From Antedon bifida (lineage: Eukaryota > Echinodermata > Crinoidea > Comatulida > Antedonidae): a DNA stretch of 64,000 bases. The notes under the pieces are model-generated. The model saw only the letters and a list, made by a program, of their open reading frames with translations. It was not told where the DNA came from and ran no database searches. The position numbers and the translations under genes are program-made. This document shows positions 24,370 to 35,307 of the stretch, in pieces. The stretch is from NCBI GenBank assembly GCA_963402885.1, contig OY727102.1, positions 18,290,001 through 18,354,000 of the forward strand, read 5' to 3'. Numbering within the stretch: the first letter of the stretch is position 1; each line of letters begins with the position of its first letter.

Positions 24370-26650
24370 TATAGGTTTCAACACATTTCACAAATAATAT
24401 GACAAAACATTTTTAATAATTATGATTTCCCATAACATTTACCTCAAACCACAGCAGCAATAAACAATACAACGCATATGAAAGCCAAACCAAGCAACAA
24501 AAGATATCTCTATAAAATGAATCCCAAAGGTAAATGCATCGCTACACGGCCGTAAAATAAAACGGCTCGTGACTACATCTCGTTTCGTGAAAACAGGCAA
24601 ACAATCTTTATGTTGGCGGATTTATGTGTAGTGATCTAAACTGGATTTCACCTTTTTATTAGACTTCTTTTGGCATATGATTTCAAGAAATGACTGGTAT
24701 TGATATATATCTGACAATGATCAACGTATTATAAAAAAGAAAATGATATTCCTAATAAAAATGATAGTATGAGATTAATGATTTATATCTCATTATCTCT
24801 TATAATTTGTATTGTTTGAAGGTTTTACACGGTGGATCAAATATTTGCAGTAACATGACACATTTTAGTTCATTAAAAGTGAAATATTTTATTATAAAAA
24901 TCAAAATTGATATTATCTGTTGATGGGAGTGGCAATGTCCGATAACATACATGTTTGAGTCATGGTTTCGGATATGACAAATTCATAATGCTCCAAACGT
25001 CTTTTCTGCCATTGTCCAACAGGACAACCTCAGGTCAAAGTTAACAACCTCAAGTCAAAGTTTACAAAATATCATTGTACAAGTATTAATATTTAATCAT
25101 AAATAACTGTACTTGATAATGTATTTATTTTTTTTCAAATTCATTAAAAAAAACTTACAAACAAAACATTTAAATACTGACCGAATCATTGACATATAAA
25201 AACGTGTACTTTACCATGTGTTCGCTCGCGTACCATCTAGTAAGACTTAATTATTACAAGAACTAAACATCAATAAAAGCAAGAGCGTTTAAGTTTATAT
25301 CATCACTCTACTTAGAATAGGAGCTAGGAATTATCTCTGTAAAGATCTTAGCTTGTTAAATCTTGCTACGGTATAATTATCTTACGCCAGACACAAACTT
25401 ATAATAATAAAACAGAAATTGATCGTAGATATTACAACTGCTCTTAAAACTAAGAATTTAAGGAGGGTTTAGCAGTGGAATAGGGTAATGAGGTACAAAG
25501 AGTAAAATGATTTAAATTAGATGCTTTTCATTGTTATATTTGGACATAATTCTATGTATAAATGATGGTTTTTATATATTTTCAAAGCACAATTAAATTT
25601 TGTGAAATATTTCTTAGTACTATAGATATCATGTAGATATTTAAATTGAAATATTAGTTAGAAGTGGAAGGGCCTTTTTGTAAAAGGGGAAAATGAGGGA
25701 AAGCTGTTCGCTCCCTTTCATACCTCTGTAACCCATCCTTGTAAATTATACAGACTGGTCAAAAATAATGTTTGCAATAGTCAAAAGCACATACAAAATA
25801 TTCATAAAGAATAAACAACAAATTTATATATTTTTATTTTTAAAATGTTATGCACTATTTTTTGCAAAAAAGTTACTTGCCAAATACTGGTGAATGATCA
25901 AGAATCATTTGGATTCATTCCTTCATGATTTATACAACAAACTTGTTAGTATTCCTTTTATTAGGATCACCAGTTAGTGTTTCATTTTTGTCCATAACTT
26001 GATTTCATCCCAAGTATAGATAGGTATACAATACATGAATATTAAGCCAAATTATGGTCTAGTACCTAGACTAAACCACCTGCTATGTCAAAGTTCTGAA
26101 CTTAAGGGAAAGACTACTGGATACTAGTAAAATTCGCCTTGTGTTGTGTAAGGAAATCTCACTCTACCTGAACAATGTGTTATCATATTATTTGTTTTAA
26201 GTAATAAGAATATCTCTCTTCTCCTCAAACTTGGTATGGTAAAAGCTAACTACTATAAAATGAATGGCAGATGAAGTATGGGACTAATGGATTGATACGG
26301 GAGGTGGTTGAATGATAGATGCATGATGAAGGCTAATGTAAATTTGGGTGGCATCAATGTCTGACAGACAGATTAGGATTAAATGCAAGATTTGTTTAAT
26401 AAGATTGATTGTCTTTTTAAAATGATAAATAGAAGAGAGATGGATGTTAGATTAGATGGTAGATAGATTAGAAAGAGATAAATGGGTTCTTAATGGGTGG
26501 TTAGATGAGTAGGTGATGTATAGATGAGCGGAGCAAAGGAAACAAATGAAACATTGAGAGACAAATGAAGGAAAGGGTTGATGTGATGGATAATGCAGAC
26601 ATTTGTCCATTTTGTCATTGTCAAAGAATAACAGAGTGACATCTGAATAA
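24370..26650. other. Unassigned stretch grading into GATA/GATG-rich DNA
   Basis: No gene recognised. From about 26230 to 26650 the plus strand becomes purine-rich with many ATGGATG, AGATAGAT and GATAAAT strings. This cryptically simple sequence looks like the ancestral ground from which the following 31-bp array expanded. Confidence 0.35.
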
Positions 26651-26652
26651 AT

Positions 26653-27048
26653 AAAGGATAAATAGAGAAATCAGAAAAAGCATGAAGAAATCAGGAAAAT
26701 GATGAAGGATAAATAGAGAAATCATAAAAATGATGAAGGATAAATAGACAAATCAGAAAAATTATGAAGGATAAATAGAGAAATCAGGAAAATTATAAAG
26801 GATAAATTGAGAAATCAGGAAAATTATAAAGGATGAATAGAGAAATCAGGAAAATGATGAAGGATAAATAGACAAATCAGAAAAATTATGAAGGATAAAT
26901 AGAGAAATCAGGAAAATTATAATGGATAAATTGAGAAATCAGGAAAATTATAAAGGATGAATAGAGAAATCAGGAAAATGATAAAGGATGAATAGAGAAA
27001 TCAAGAAAATGATAAAGAATGAGTAGTGAAATCAGAAAAATGATAAAA
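26653..27048. repeat. 31-bp minisatellite with 124-bp higher-order repeat
   Basis: About 12 units of the type AAGGATAAATAGAGAAATCA follow each other with a strict 31-bp period from 26705 (26705, 26736, 26767, 26798, 26829, 26860, 26891, 26922, 26953, 26984, 27015). A looser first unit lies at 26653. The block 26736-26859 (four units) is repeated almost exactly at 26860-26983, with about two substitutions, so a four-unit block was duplicated as a whole. Confidence 0.95.
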
Positions 27049-27861
27049 TAGCATTAGTTCATTTCTTTCAAGTAATATAGAATTTATTCTATGCCTGTTC
27101 AGTTAGATTAAAATAAAAGTATAAAACCAAACTAATTTTCAAGTTCCACACACTACAGTAATATCAAAAGATAATACAGAGACATATGGTATTTAATTTA
27201 ATGAAAGATGAATTTACAATGAACATGTTACTTTAGTCAACAGAGATACTAAGCACCATCATGTAATTGAGTTATTATAAACATTGTTGCTGCTATAAAG
27301 TAATTAATCATCATTGTAAGGGTAAGTAAGAAGTTGATATTCACATGACGTTCACATTGCCATTGATTTACTGATGTCTAGATATGACGATATCTTCTGC
27401 AATCTTTTCACAGTGTGAAACATTTATCAAGAAATTACTGAAAAATGTAATGCCAAGGAACATGTGTAATTAAGAAAATAGAGTTAAAGGAAATGTTGCG
27501 TATCGTTTGTTTGAAAAGCTACGGTGAGGTTCACAGATAGCTTTTTCAGAAAATACATTAATATTTCTAACAGGTTTTTTACATTGTTTCTCTTTCTATG
27601 GATACTGAAAAATAAAAAAGAATGAATTTATTCTAACTTTATTTAGAGAGTGTACAGCTAAAACTATGTTCCGATATTTCAGTGGTCCTCTTTGATTTAT
27701 GCAGTGTTGCTCTGTACCTGCAACAGGTTTCCAGGAACCAGACAAGTACAGTACTGCATCTGCTTTTCATCATTTTTCGATTGCCACCTTTTCTTTGGTT
27801 TTAAGAGTGTTATAATCTACAAGTAGAAACTATAAGTGTAAACAAAGCGAGCAATAATTCT
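27049..27861. other. Unassigned AT-rich stretch
   Basis: No confirmed gene. Around 27680-27800 an acceptor-like TTTGATTTATGCAG precedes a region open in two frames. Neither gives a recognisable protein, so no exon is called. Confidence 0.3.
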
Positions 27862-27965
27862 GTGTTCTTAAACGAAGACTAACTTTAGTTCTGGCCTAAA
27901 GTTAAGATTTAGTCCAGGACTATCCTAAAACGGTGTTCTTGAAAGAGGACTAACTTTAGTCCTAG
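27862..27965. repeat. Decayed repeat with ACTAACTTTAGT motifs
   Basis: GTGTTCTT-AAACGAAGACTAACTTTAG recurs 71 bp later as GTGTTCTT-GAAAGAGGACTAACTTTAG. Between them AACTTTAG and CTAAAGTT form an inverted pair. Probably the remains of a palindromic element. Confidence 0.5.
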
Positions 27966-28090
27966 ACTGAACCTGTATGTAGATAGTGTAACAAAGAGAG
28001 TAATAATATTACTGTATATAACCGAGAATTTTCTCTCATGGTAAGAAATTTAACAAAAAAATAGATGGCATGTTTATTTAACCTAATTAA

Positions 28091-28265
28091 AGGGTCTTTC
28101 ACACCTGTTCCAGCATGGTTTTAGTCCGGCGCAGGAAAATCAAGTCGAACATCAATGTTTCGTTTTCACATGGTTATGCGCCAATTGATATGCGCAGAAA
28201 AAACATTAATATTTGATTTGCCGGCGCCGGATTGAAACCGTGCGGTAACAGGTGTGAAACACCCT
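28091..28265. mobile_element. Inverted-repeat MITE with TAA duplication (second Harbinger-type family)
   Basis: A 175-bp element. The left end AGGGTCTTTCACACCTGTT matches the complement of the right end, AGGGTGTTTCACACCTGTT. Similarity continues inward for about 65 bp (TTTTAGTCCGGCGC versus TTTCAATCCGGCGC). TAA flanks both ends (28088-28090 and 28266-28268), again the TWA type. It is more GC-rich than its surroundings. Confidence 0.8.
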
Positions 28266-28268
28266 TAA

Positions 28269-28940
28269 TAGGAGGAGATTACACTCGAGCGTGAGATTAC
28301 ACTTGTGTATGATATATACTGGTTCAGTTTGTATTGTTTGAGAATGCTACTTTAACATTTCTTTGATGATAGGAGCTGTATATAGACTTAATATGTGAGC
28401 TTTATTTGTAAAGAAGACTACCTAAGAATTGACAATGTACGACTTCGAAGTGTAAATCATAGTGTAACAAAGATAATTCAGAATTTGGGGATAATAATAT
28501 CTTTTACTGGTTGCGATTGTATCCGTTGATTTATGTCCTTGTATGGTATACAAATTTGTCAGATGAACTGTGATTTATTCATCTGATTGTCTTCATTGTT
28601 TACAAGACAATTGTCTACTACATGTTAAAGCTTTGTGTTATTTTTTACTTGCTCAACAAAATCTTTTACATTTATATATTTTTATGATATATCTAGGTCA
28701 AAAAATCATTGTTATTTTTCGACAACAATTAGAATTTGGAACACAAATTTGATTTTGTTACAAATTTGAATGCATCGTTAAACCTGTGTCCACAAAAGGC
28801 TCATCCGTACGTTTTACCCTTTTTCAGATTTATAAAGATCCTTACAATTATATTTATAACTTTTTAAATGCTATATTTAGGTCAATCATTTCAAATCATT
28901 TTCATTGTTCAATAACCTAGAATCAGTTAATCCTGTGTCT
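28269..28940. other. Unassigned AT-rich stretch
   Basis: No supportable gene or repeat. A 60-codon frame at 28570-28752 (+) shows no domain. Confidence 0.35.
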
Positions 28941-28986
28941 GCAAATATTACATTTTTTTGTCACATAAAGTTTGATAGACAGAGCT
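28941..28986 (+). mobile_element. Harbinger-type MITE relic, copy E (right end only)
   Basis: Only the right arm remains: TTTTTTTGTCACATAAAG, TTTGATAG, then GACAGAGCT followed by TAA. Four bases (TGTA) are missing from the terminus. The left two thirds are absent. Confidence 0.7.
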
Positions 28987-29726
28987 TAAGAGAAATTAGA
29001 ATTATTTTTAAATTATTTTCAAAACTGACAATAAAAAAAAACGTAAAGCATTAAAAATCAAACAATTTTTGTGAGACGTGTAGAATGGTATTGAATATGC
29101 AACATTATGTAAACAGTGGTAATGAAAAGAAAAATTTCAACAACATTTCTTGATGAATTTCAGCGATAAAACATAAAGGTTTCGATATGACCTATTTCAA
29201 AGTAATATTAAAACATATAAAATTGATTCGATTTACCAAATTATTGTACTGAAATAATTTAATTATAAAAACAAATACTCTCCGGAGACTTGTTTAGTAC
29301 AGAAAGAAAATTATATGTTGACATTCTCGTTAGAATAACAAAGGAAAGAAAATTCTTTCAATGCTTCGAGTACTGAAAGTGTGATGGCTTATGGGTAATT
29401 TATCAGTTTAACCTTTAATGACCTCTCGTTTTGATATTTAAGTCGATATAGAGGGAATGAAACCAGACAACTGACATTTTGTGCAAAAAAAAAACACTTT
29501 AATGCGATTGTGTCAAATAATTGTTGACGTCGTTATCAATATCATCATAGTTATAATCAAAAGAATTATTCTCAAATCCTGATATGAAATATTATTGTAT
29601 CAATTATTTTGCTATTTATAAATATCTTTGAAAATCTGTATTCAAAATTGCTTCTCAATATTTCCACAAACTAGTAACCGGAAGAATAATTTTGAGGCAA
29701 TATTTTGTTTGTCTTCTAACGAACAG

Positions 29727-29813
29727 AAGATTTTAAACTCTGCGAGCTTGCTTAGCTTTGGGGAAATGTCAAAACCACTTAAACGTGTGTTTGATGTGGC
29801 GAGAGCCAAATAA
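29727..29813 (+). CDS. Weak candidate terminal exon, unidentified protein
   Basis: A pyrimidine-rich tract with a branch-like CTAAC ends in AACAG at 29726. It is followed in phase 0 by 28 open codons (ending PLKRVFDVARAK) and a TAA stop that overlaps AATAAA. The stretch is less AT-rich than its surroundings and its amino acid composition is more protein-like than the usual chance frames. No family is recognised, no partner exon is identified, and the branch-like motif is unusually close to the AG. It could equally be chance. Confidence 0.15.
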   Translation, partial: KILNSASLLSFGEMSKPLKRVFDVARAK

Positions 29814-29899
29814 ATGTGATATGTCAAGATCGACTCATTTCACTTTAGGCTACAGGCTTCAAACTCATCTAAAAAGCTACTGAGATACAGCTCTTCCAT

Positions 29900-30260
29900 A
29901 CACAGTGATTGACTTTTTATATCCGGCCACTGACTATGATTTCCATCAATTAATCATCGTGAGCATTCCCTCTGTAAATGCACGCGTATATATAGATATG
30001 TCGTTATTGATTCGGGACCAGTCAATACGGTCCCGGCACGTGTAATTATAGATTAAGAGGTCGTGATGTAGTTCAGCACGAGTATTGTGGATCAATGTGT
30101 GCCATTAGTTGCCGCGTTTGTTTTTGGCGGTCTCTCGTCTATTGACGTCATCATACGCTTAATTAACATTTACTATTCGCCAGCTGAAATAGGTGATCTG
30201 GCGGACTTATCACAAGCAGCGTAAGATAACGACAACAACTTACAATATCTCTGCGGCTTT
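29900..30260. promoter_or_regulatory. Strongest candidate cis-regulatory island
   Basis: A non-coding, non-repetitive island with clearly more G+C than the surrounding AT-rich DNA. It contains a perfect 7-bp hairpin CGGGACC/GGTCCCG (30013-30019 and 30029-30035, 9-nt loop), a perfect CRE palindrome TGACGTCA (30143-30150), a CAGCTG E-box near 30181, a GATA-type CTTATC near 30207, and TTAATTAA near 30160. Clustering of such sites in a composition island is typical of enhancers, but conservation must decide. Confidence 0.3.
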
Positions 30261-31386
30261 TGCAATATTTAGAAGCAAATAAACGACTCCCTTTAGTAAC
30301 ATTTATATCCTTCAGGTCTCAATAGCCAGATTTAAACAATTATTTGAAGATATTCCCTCTTGAGAGAATAGACATATTATACTAATACTAATGGTATATT
30401 TTAATCAATTGAATATGCAAATTACTGTTTTAGAATATTATTTACTAAATTTGTGAAATGTGTTTAAAAAAAGAAAAACGCCATAAAAAAAATAGTGTAT
30501 TTATTACATTCATATCTGCATGTTCAAATACCAAGAATATGTATATGAAATATTGCTTATGACAAGTTAATTTATTGTAACAAATTTAGTTTAATAATTA
30601 ATAATGAATTATTAATTGCTTTTTTAAAATCTAAATATTCATTTATTTTGTTTTTTATTTTAGTTATTTGATTTTTAGTTATTTTTATTATAAACAGAGT
30701 AATTTTGTGTCCCTTATAAACTTTGGAATTATTTGTTTAAACTGAAATAATTTTTAAGGCAGCTAATGGATACCAATGTTTACTTTGTAATTAATTTGTT
30801 TAATTATTAAATAAGTTACTAATGTTTACTCAACTGTAACAACATTTGTTTCAGCAACAATCACTTGTCAGCAACACAAATATTTACTTTTATTAATGAA
30901 TAATTTATGAGCGAACCATGCTTCTTGGCTAACCCATTAGGCACTACATCTATTTAACCACTGTCATATGTAATAATCAATACATTTATTAATATTCCCT
31001 GTAGCTTTTTAATATTTTAAAACCCCCATTTTTCACAATCGTCATCTATTGAAACTTATTGTAAGAACAATTATGTATTGTATGTTCAAATTTTTATCTA
31101 TTTATTTATTTATTGTTTGTTAATAATGTTTTAAGGATTTTTAATGTAACTGAACTTTAAAAAAAACAAGAAATATAATTGAGAATATACCGTATTGGGT
31201 TTCTCTTGTTTCAGTCTTGAATATTATATTCTAAAAATCAATATAGTATCTTTTATTTCTTCAACACTTTTAAGAGAAAATTTAAATGCTAATTGAAATT
31301 TACAAACTTATTTCATGTTTTGTAAACCATGGAGAAATAAATAACTTATTTCTCCATGTGTAAACTAAGCATTGGTGTGAAGCTTA
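30261..31386. other. Unassigned, extremely AT-rich stretch
   Basis: No gene, RNA or repeat is recognised. The stretch ends at the TTA target duplication of the next MITE. Confidence 0.35.
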
Positions 31387-31542
31387 AGCTCTGTCTACAC
31401 TCTCAAACTTTATGTGACAAAAAAATGTGATGTACCCATATATGGACATGATGATGTCATATCACTACCATATTTGGGGATGTCACTACCATATTTGGGC
31501 ACATCATACTTTTTTTGTCAAACTAGTTTGATAGTGTAGACT
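31387..31542 (-). mobile_element. Palindromic Harbinger-type MITE, copy F (right end lost)
   Basis: The left terminus AGCTCTGTCTACACTCTC follows TTA. The interior shows TATGTGACAAAAAAATGTGA, GATGATGTCATATCACTACC and two CATATTTGGG units. The right arm CTAGTTTGATAGTGTAGAC stops before the final bases and runs straight into a tRNA-like segment. Confidence 0.85.
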
Positions 31543-31610
31543 TTGAGATTTGAACCCATGACTTAAGAATGCAAACATAATAATTACCGTGTCAATTTAT
31601 TTAATTTGTA
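31541..31610 (-). mobile_element. Possible tRNA-like SINE fragment
   Basis: On the minus strand GGGTTCAAATCTC fits a B-box, about 35 bp after a poor A-box-like string. It directly abuts the broken end of MITE copy F. Weak evidence. Confidence 0.25.
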
Positions 31611-31655
31611 ATCTTTTATGAATATATTGTTTCATTTAATTCATTTTTTTTATAG

Positions 31656-31759
31656 AAAAAGAAAAGGAGAAAGATGGTTCAACAAGAATGTCTCTAGAAT
31701 CAAGATTTCCAGAAAAGAACTGGCAAGAAGCAATTTCATTTTTCAAAGGAACCTCATGA
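31656..31759 (+). CDS. Candidate 3'-terminal coding exon, unidentified protein
   Basis: A pyrimidine tract ending ATTTTTTTTATAG (to 31655) makes a good splice acceptor. After two bases completing a split codon, 33 codons stay open and end at TGA (31757-31759). The peptide begins KEKEKDGSTRM and continues SLESRFPEKNWQEAISFF before ending KGTS. Its mix of Glu, Arg, Trp, Pro and Ser is unlike the Phe/Leu/Asn/Ile-rich chance frames around it. AATAAA occurs about 100 bp downstream (near 31861) and could be the polyadenylation signal. The longer overlapping open frame in another phase looks spurious. No family is recognised, upstream exons are not identified, and expression is unproven. Confidence 0.3.
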
Positions 31760-32309
31760 CAACTGTTGACGTCATTTCAAATGTAACAAAACATGTTGCT
31801 ATAGAAAATGCTGTTTCTATGACAGTGGCTGAAAGTTTCATTGTGATGTGTTACCATGGTAATAAAAACAATATAACTTTTGAGGAAAGTTATTGATAAC
31901 AAAAAAAAACTTTGACAGTAGTATTGTTTTTATGGAAATTGATGTTTCTATTGGTCGTACTTGGTGATGTTACTATGGAGACAAACATTATGTTGTAACA
32001 GTAATGCGCTCTGATATGAAAGAAACTAAACTGTTGAAAGTTGTGCTCAGTGTTAAAAATTAGCAACCAACAAGTGTGCCAAACAAAATAGTCTTGCTAG
32101 GATGCTCTGCTGAAATATAAGCTAAAAGTCAATTTTATGACAAAAAAAATAAATATGCAATTTTTAAAAGCTGCATTTAAAAGTTTTTTCTCCAATTTTG
32201 CTACTTAAATATTTTTTAATTTTTTTTTTAAACTCATACAAATCTACCGAATTTGTATACCTTTTCCAAGGCTTTAGTAAAAAGATACTTACAATAAAAC
32301 TCCTTTTTT
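31760..32309. other. Possible 3' untranslated region and AT-rich spacer
   Basis: If the preceding exon is real, this begins as its 3' UTR, with AATAAA near 31861. Otherwise it is unassigned. Poly-T and poly-A runs lie near 32210-32310. Confidence 0.3.
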
Positions 32310-32530
32310 TTTGACACCCTCATTCAGGGGACACCCCTATTTATGGTCACCCCTGTTCAAGGGACACTCTTATTAAGGGGACATCCCTATCAAGAGGATA
32401 CTGGTATTGGTAATTGAAAGATGAGCAATATATGCTTTAACACTACAGCCAACCCCTATTCAATGGACACCCCTATTAAGATACACTTTGTTTTGGTCCT
32501 GGAGGTGTCCCCTTAATAGAGGTTCTACAT
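32310..32530 (+). mobile_element. CCCCTTAATAGG-type repeat, copy 1
   Basis: Dense in variants of GGGGACACCCCTATT and CCCCTTAATAG in both orientations. The part 32440-32530 (CCAACCCCTATTCAATGGAC to GTGTCCCCTTAATAGAGG) is the reverse complement of the copy at 33900-33995. A dispersed inverted-repeat family. Ends and target duplication are not resolvable here. Confidence 0.6.
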
Positions 32531-33517
32531 TATTATCATCTTACATCTATATTATTATAGAATGTTAAATAGTGGTTGTATTTAACATACATACAGTAAT
32601 CAGAGGCACCTGTAGAATTCAACCTCCTGTAAGAACACTAGGGCGTGACATTGAGGATGACAACTATTGATGTCACATCAACAACCCCAGGCAAAGGTTT
32701 AATTCAATTAAAAGGTGCCTCATCAAGCCAAACCTTCACCCTCCATTAATCAAACATTGTTGGTACAAAACGCTCAAATCACCCTTTTTTAAATTGCTAT
32801 TAAGCAGCTAACATAAACAGAATAATCAATTCATTGTTCTAATGTCAAAATATGTTTGTTTTTTAACTTTTCAAAGTCCTAGCTTCATTAACAACCGAGA
32901 TACCTTGAAATAATTGTATATATATATATATATATACTGATTCACCTGTGACTGGTCTAAAAAGAAATATGTTCTAATTTAAGACATAGAGTTAACAAAT
33001 AAAAATGTAACAGATAATGTTGATGTTCAGTATACTGTACTAGTTGCCGTCGATCTTGAGTGTGTCGCCCTCTATTATTCTAATAACATCTTTTGTAATG
33101 GTTTAACGGTTTGAGCAGCAGATTATTAGAGCATTACTAAAACAACTGCAGTTTGTCTTCAAGATTTATAAAACAAAACTCTGAAATCCTGTTGTTTCTG
33201 CGTCTTTAATTTACGCCAAAGCCAATGTCCTCGTAAAATCCGTGGAAACATGAACACTTCCCGAGCGGATTACACTTTTTTTTTTATTAAAAAGAATACA
33301 GCAATATTTGTATGTACGCAAGATTTAGATTTAAACTTTTAAAAAGGAAATCTATCCATTGTAAAATATGAGTTAATACTTTATGTCCGTACTGGCGTTT
33401 TTGCAATGTATTAGTGAGTTATCCTTTTGAGCGGTTATTACGAGGCTAATCAACATTATACATACAAACAACATGACTTTGTATGGCGTATAACGCTCTG
33501 GGTTTATTATAAACTAA
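32531..33517. other. Unassigned stretch with a TA microsatellite
   Basis: No supportable gene is seen. (TA)10 lies at 32917-32936. Confidence 0.35.
32917..32936. repeat. (TA)10 microsatellite
   Basis: Twenty bases of perfect alternating TA. Confidence 0.95.
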
Positions 33518-33639
33518 AGCTCTGTTTACACTGTCAAACTAGTTTTTTTAAAAAGTGTGATGTACCCAAATATGATATGCCCATATATAGGAACATCAGA
33601 TTTGTTTTTGTCACAAAGTTTGATAGTGTAGACAGAGCT
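33518..33639 (+). mobile_element. Palindromic Harbinger-type MITE, copy G (complete ends, internal deletion)
   Basis: Both termini are present (AGCTCTGTTTACACTGTC; GTGTAGACAGAGCT) with a perfect TAA duplication (33515-33517 and 33640-33642). Only one CAAATATG unit remains and the element is 122 bp, the shortest complete-ended copy, because of loss in the centre. Confidence 0.9.
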
Positions 33640-33700
33640 TAATATTTATTTTGTCATTGAAAATGTACTATGTATTGTATTCTGATTGGTATATGATTGG

Positions 33701-33776
33701 AACCCCCATTAAGGGGACACATTCAGGACCAAAAAATTGTCCTTTAAAAATAGGGGTGTCCCCTGAATAGGAGTGT
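33701..33776. mobile_element. CCCCTTAATAGG-type repeat, copy 2 (fragment)
   Basis: AACCCCCATTAAGGGGACAC, a CAGGACCAAAA block, and AGGGGTGTCCCCTGAATAGG form an inverted pair. Same family as copies at 32310 and 33900. Confidence 0.55.
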
Positions 33777-33899
33777 ACTGTATTAACAATAACATACAAT
33801 GTTTATATTATACGGAAGGTATAGTATTGTATAAGCTGTGTAATGTATTATATATATATATATGTTTACTATGCACTATGTTTGAGTAAAAAACAGTAA

Positions 33900-33995
33900 A
33901 ACCCCTATTAAGGGGTAACTCCAGGATTCAACAAAGTGTCCCCTTAATAGGGGTTGGCCGTAGTGTTAAAACATATACGGTACTTCCCCACGTTT
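33900..33995 (-). mobile_element. CCCCTTAATAGG-type repeat, copy 3
   Basis: ACCCCTATTAAGGGG and CCCCTTAATAGGGGTTGG form an inverted pair, and GTAGTGTTAAAACATATACG continues the similarity to the reverse complement of copy 1. Three members lie within 1.7 kb. Confidence 0.6.
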
Positions 33996-34121
33996 CATGA
34001 AAATATGTCCCCTGTATTAGCTGTAGTCTACTGTATACAGATCTTATAGTATACCACATACTATGCTGTATATATGCATTATGGTATACAATATACAAAC
34101 AAATGTAGGTTTTTTTTTAAT

Positions 34122-34148
34122 GGGGGTAAGGGGGTGGGGGAATGGTGG
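34122..34148 (+). other. G-rich tract with quadruplex potential
   Basis: Three runs of five G separated by TAA and T, followed by two GG pairs. This is unusual in such AT-rich DNA. A two-layer quadruplex is possible. Four runs of at least three G are not present, so a canonical three-layer motif is not met. Confidence 0.4.
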
Positions 34149-35096
34149 TACACATAGTGAATTCTGTGTGCATTATTACTGTATACAATAATGTGTACTG
34201 TACATTACATACTGTATACATCTAAATGTAGCAGAACTTTAGTTTAATTAATTTCCAAAGGCATTTATTTCCAGATAATTAAATATCTGAAAATGCATTT
34301 TTTAAACCAAATTTGTGACAAATTGTATATTTAGTTAATGGATTTTATGCTGTATAATTGTAATGTATTTATTAATATTTTTATCTATTGTTATACCAAA
34401 GTTTTTGTTTGTTTAGACTTAAGTTTACACTAATGAATATAATCATTTATGAGTCCACATACACATTTCTAATTGGATATACTATTTATAAAACTATAAT
34501 GGTTATTGAAAATATTTAGTTATTATTATTATTATTTCTTTTTGCAAGCCATAAAACATAGGCTTGTATATTACGTTCGTTATATTAATAATAATTTATC
34601 ATTTCTTCATCAAATTATTAATTAGGATTTGTAATAACGTGTGATTAACTATGGATTAGTACAGGACTAGGTAAGATTAGCTTTATCCCTTTTCTTTCTT
34701 CGTTGTAATTAGTTTCGTGTTGTTGAAAAAAAAATCAATATTTTCTTTTACAGAACCGCCATAACTGATATAGAATGTTTAAAACATTATGTAATAAACA
34801 TTTACATGATTGTAGTTTCATAAAGAGGAAAATTACAAGTATAGTACAATTAATTAACAATAGGCCTAACAGAATTTAGACATTTTAAAGCATAAATGTT
34901 AAAATTTTACATTGTCTTAAAGTTTAATTCGGTTTTTTTCCGAAATAAAAGCGGTTATGAAGGCCTTCGGAAGTGGCCTTTCAAAAGTCGCTGTTAATGT
35001 TATGTAATAAAATACGGTATACATAAACAAAATTAATCTGGAATTCCACTCATACATTAATAACAAATTATATAATTCAAACAATCAACATTTTAA
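34149..35096. other. Unassigned AT-rich stretch
   Basis: TACTGTATAC-type strings recur near 34020-34220 as cryptic simplicity. No gene recognised. One TAGGCCTA lies at 34861. Confidence 0.35.
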
Positions 35097-35307
35097 AGAT
35101 GTATGGTCCCCCAAAAACATGAAAATGAAGAGAAATAAAATCAGACTTTAAATAAACCTTTTGCAGTTTTAATACAGTTATCCACTTCTGTAAAAATAAT
35201 TATAATTATTTCACTTATAAAAAGACAAAAGAAACATTTAATTTAAAATATTAAAATGGCATATTCAATGAAAAAAATTGAAAAAAAAGATTAGGGAGAC
35301 AATATCT
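35097..35307 (-). mobile_element. TTAA-flanked MITE, copy 6 (internally deleted)
   Basis: The left end AGATGTATGGTCCCCC follows TTAA (35093-35096). The right end AGGGAGACAATATCT is followed by TTAA (35308-35311). It is 211 bp instead of about 325, so roughly a third of the interior is missing while both ends survive. Confidence 0.8.

Noticed and set aside
27680..27840. Exon-like stretch after TTTGATTTATGCAG
   Set aside because: Two phases are open at once and neither gives a recognisable protein. There is no donor or polyadenylation signal.
31618..31896. 92-codon open frame (+) starting at 31618
   Set aside because: It reads through the likely splice acceptor in a different phase from the protein-like 33-codon stretch. 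Its composition looks random.
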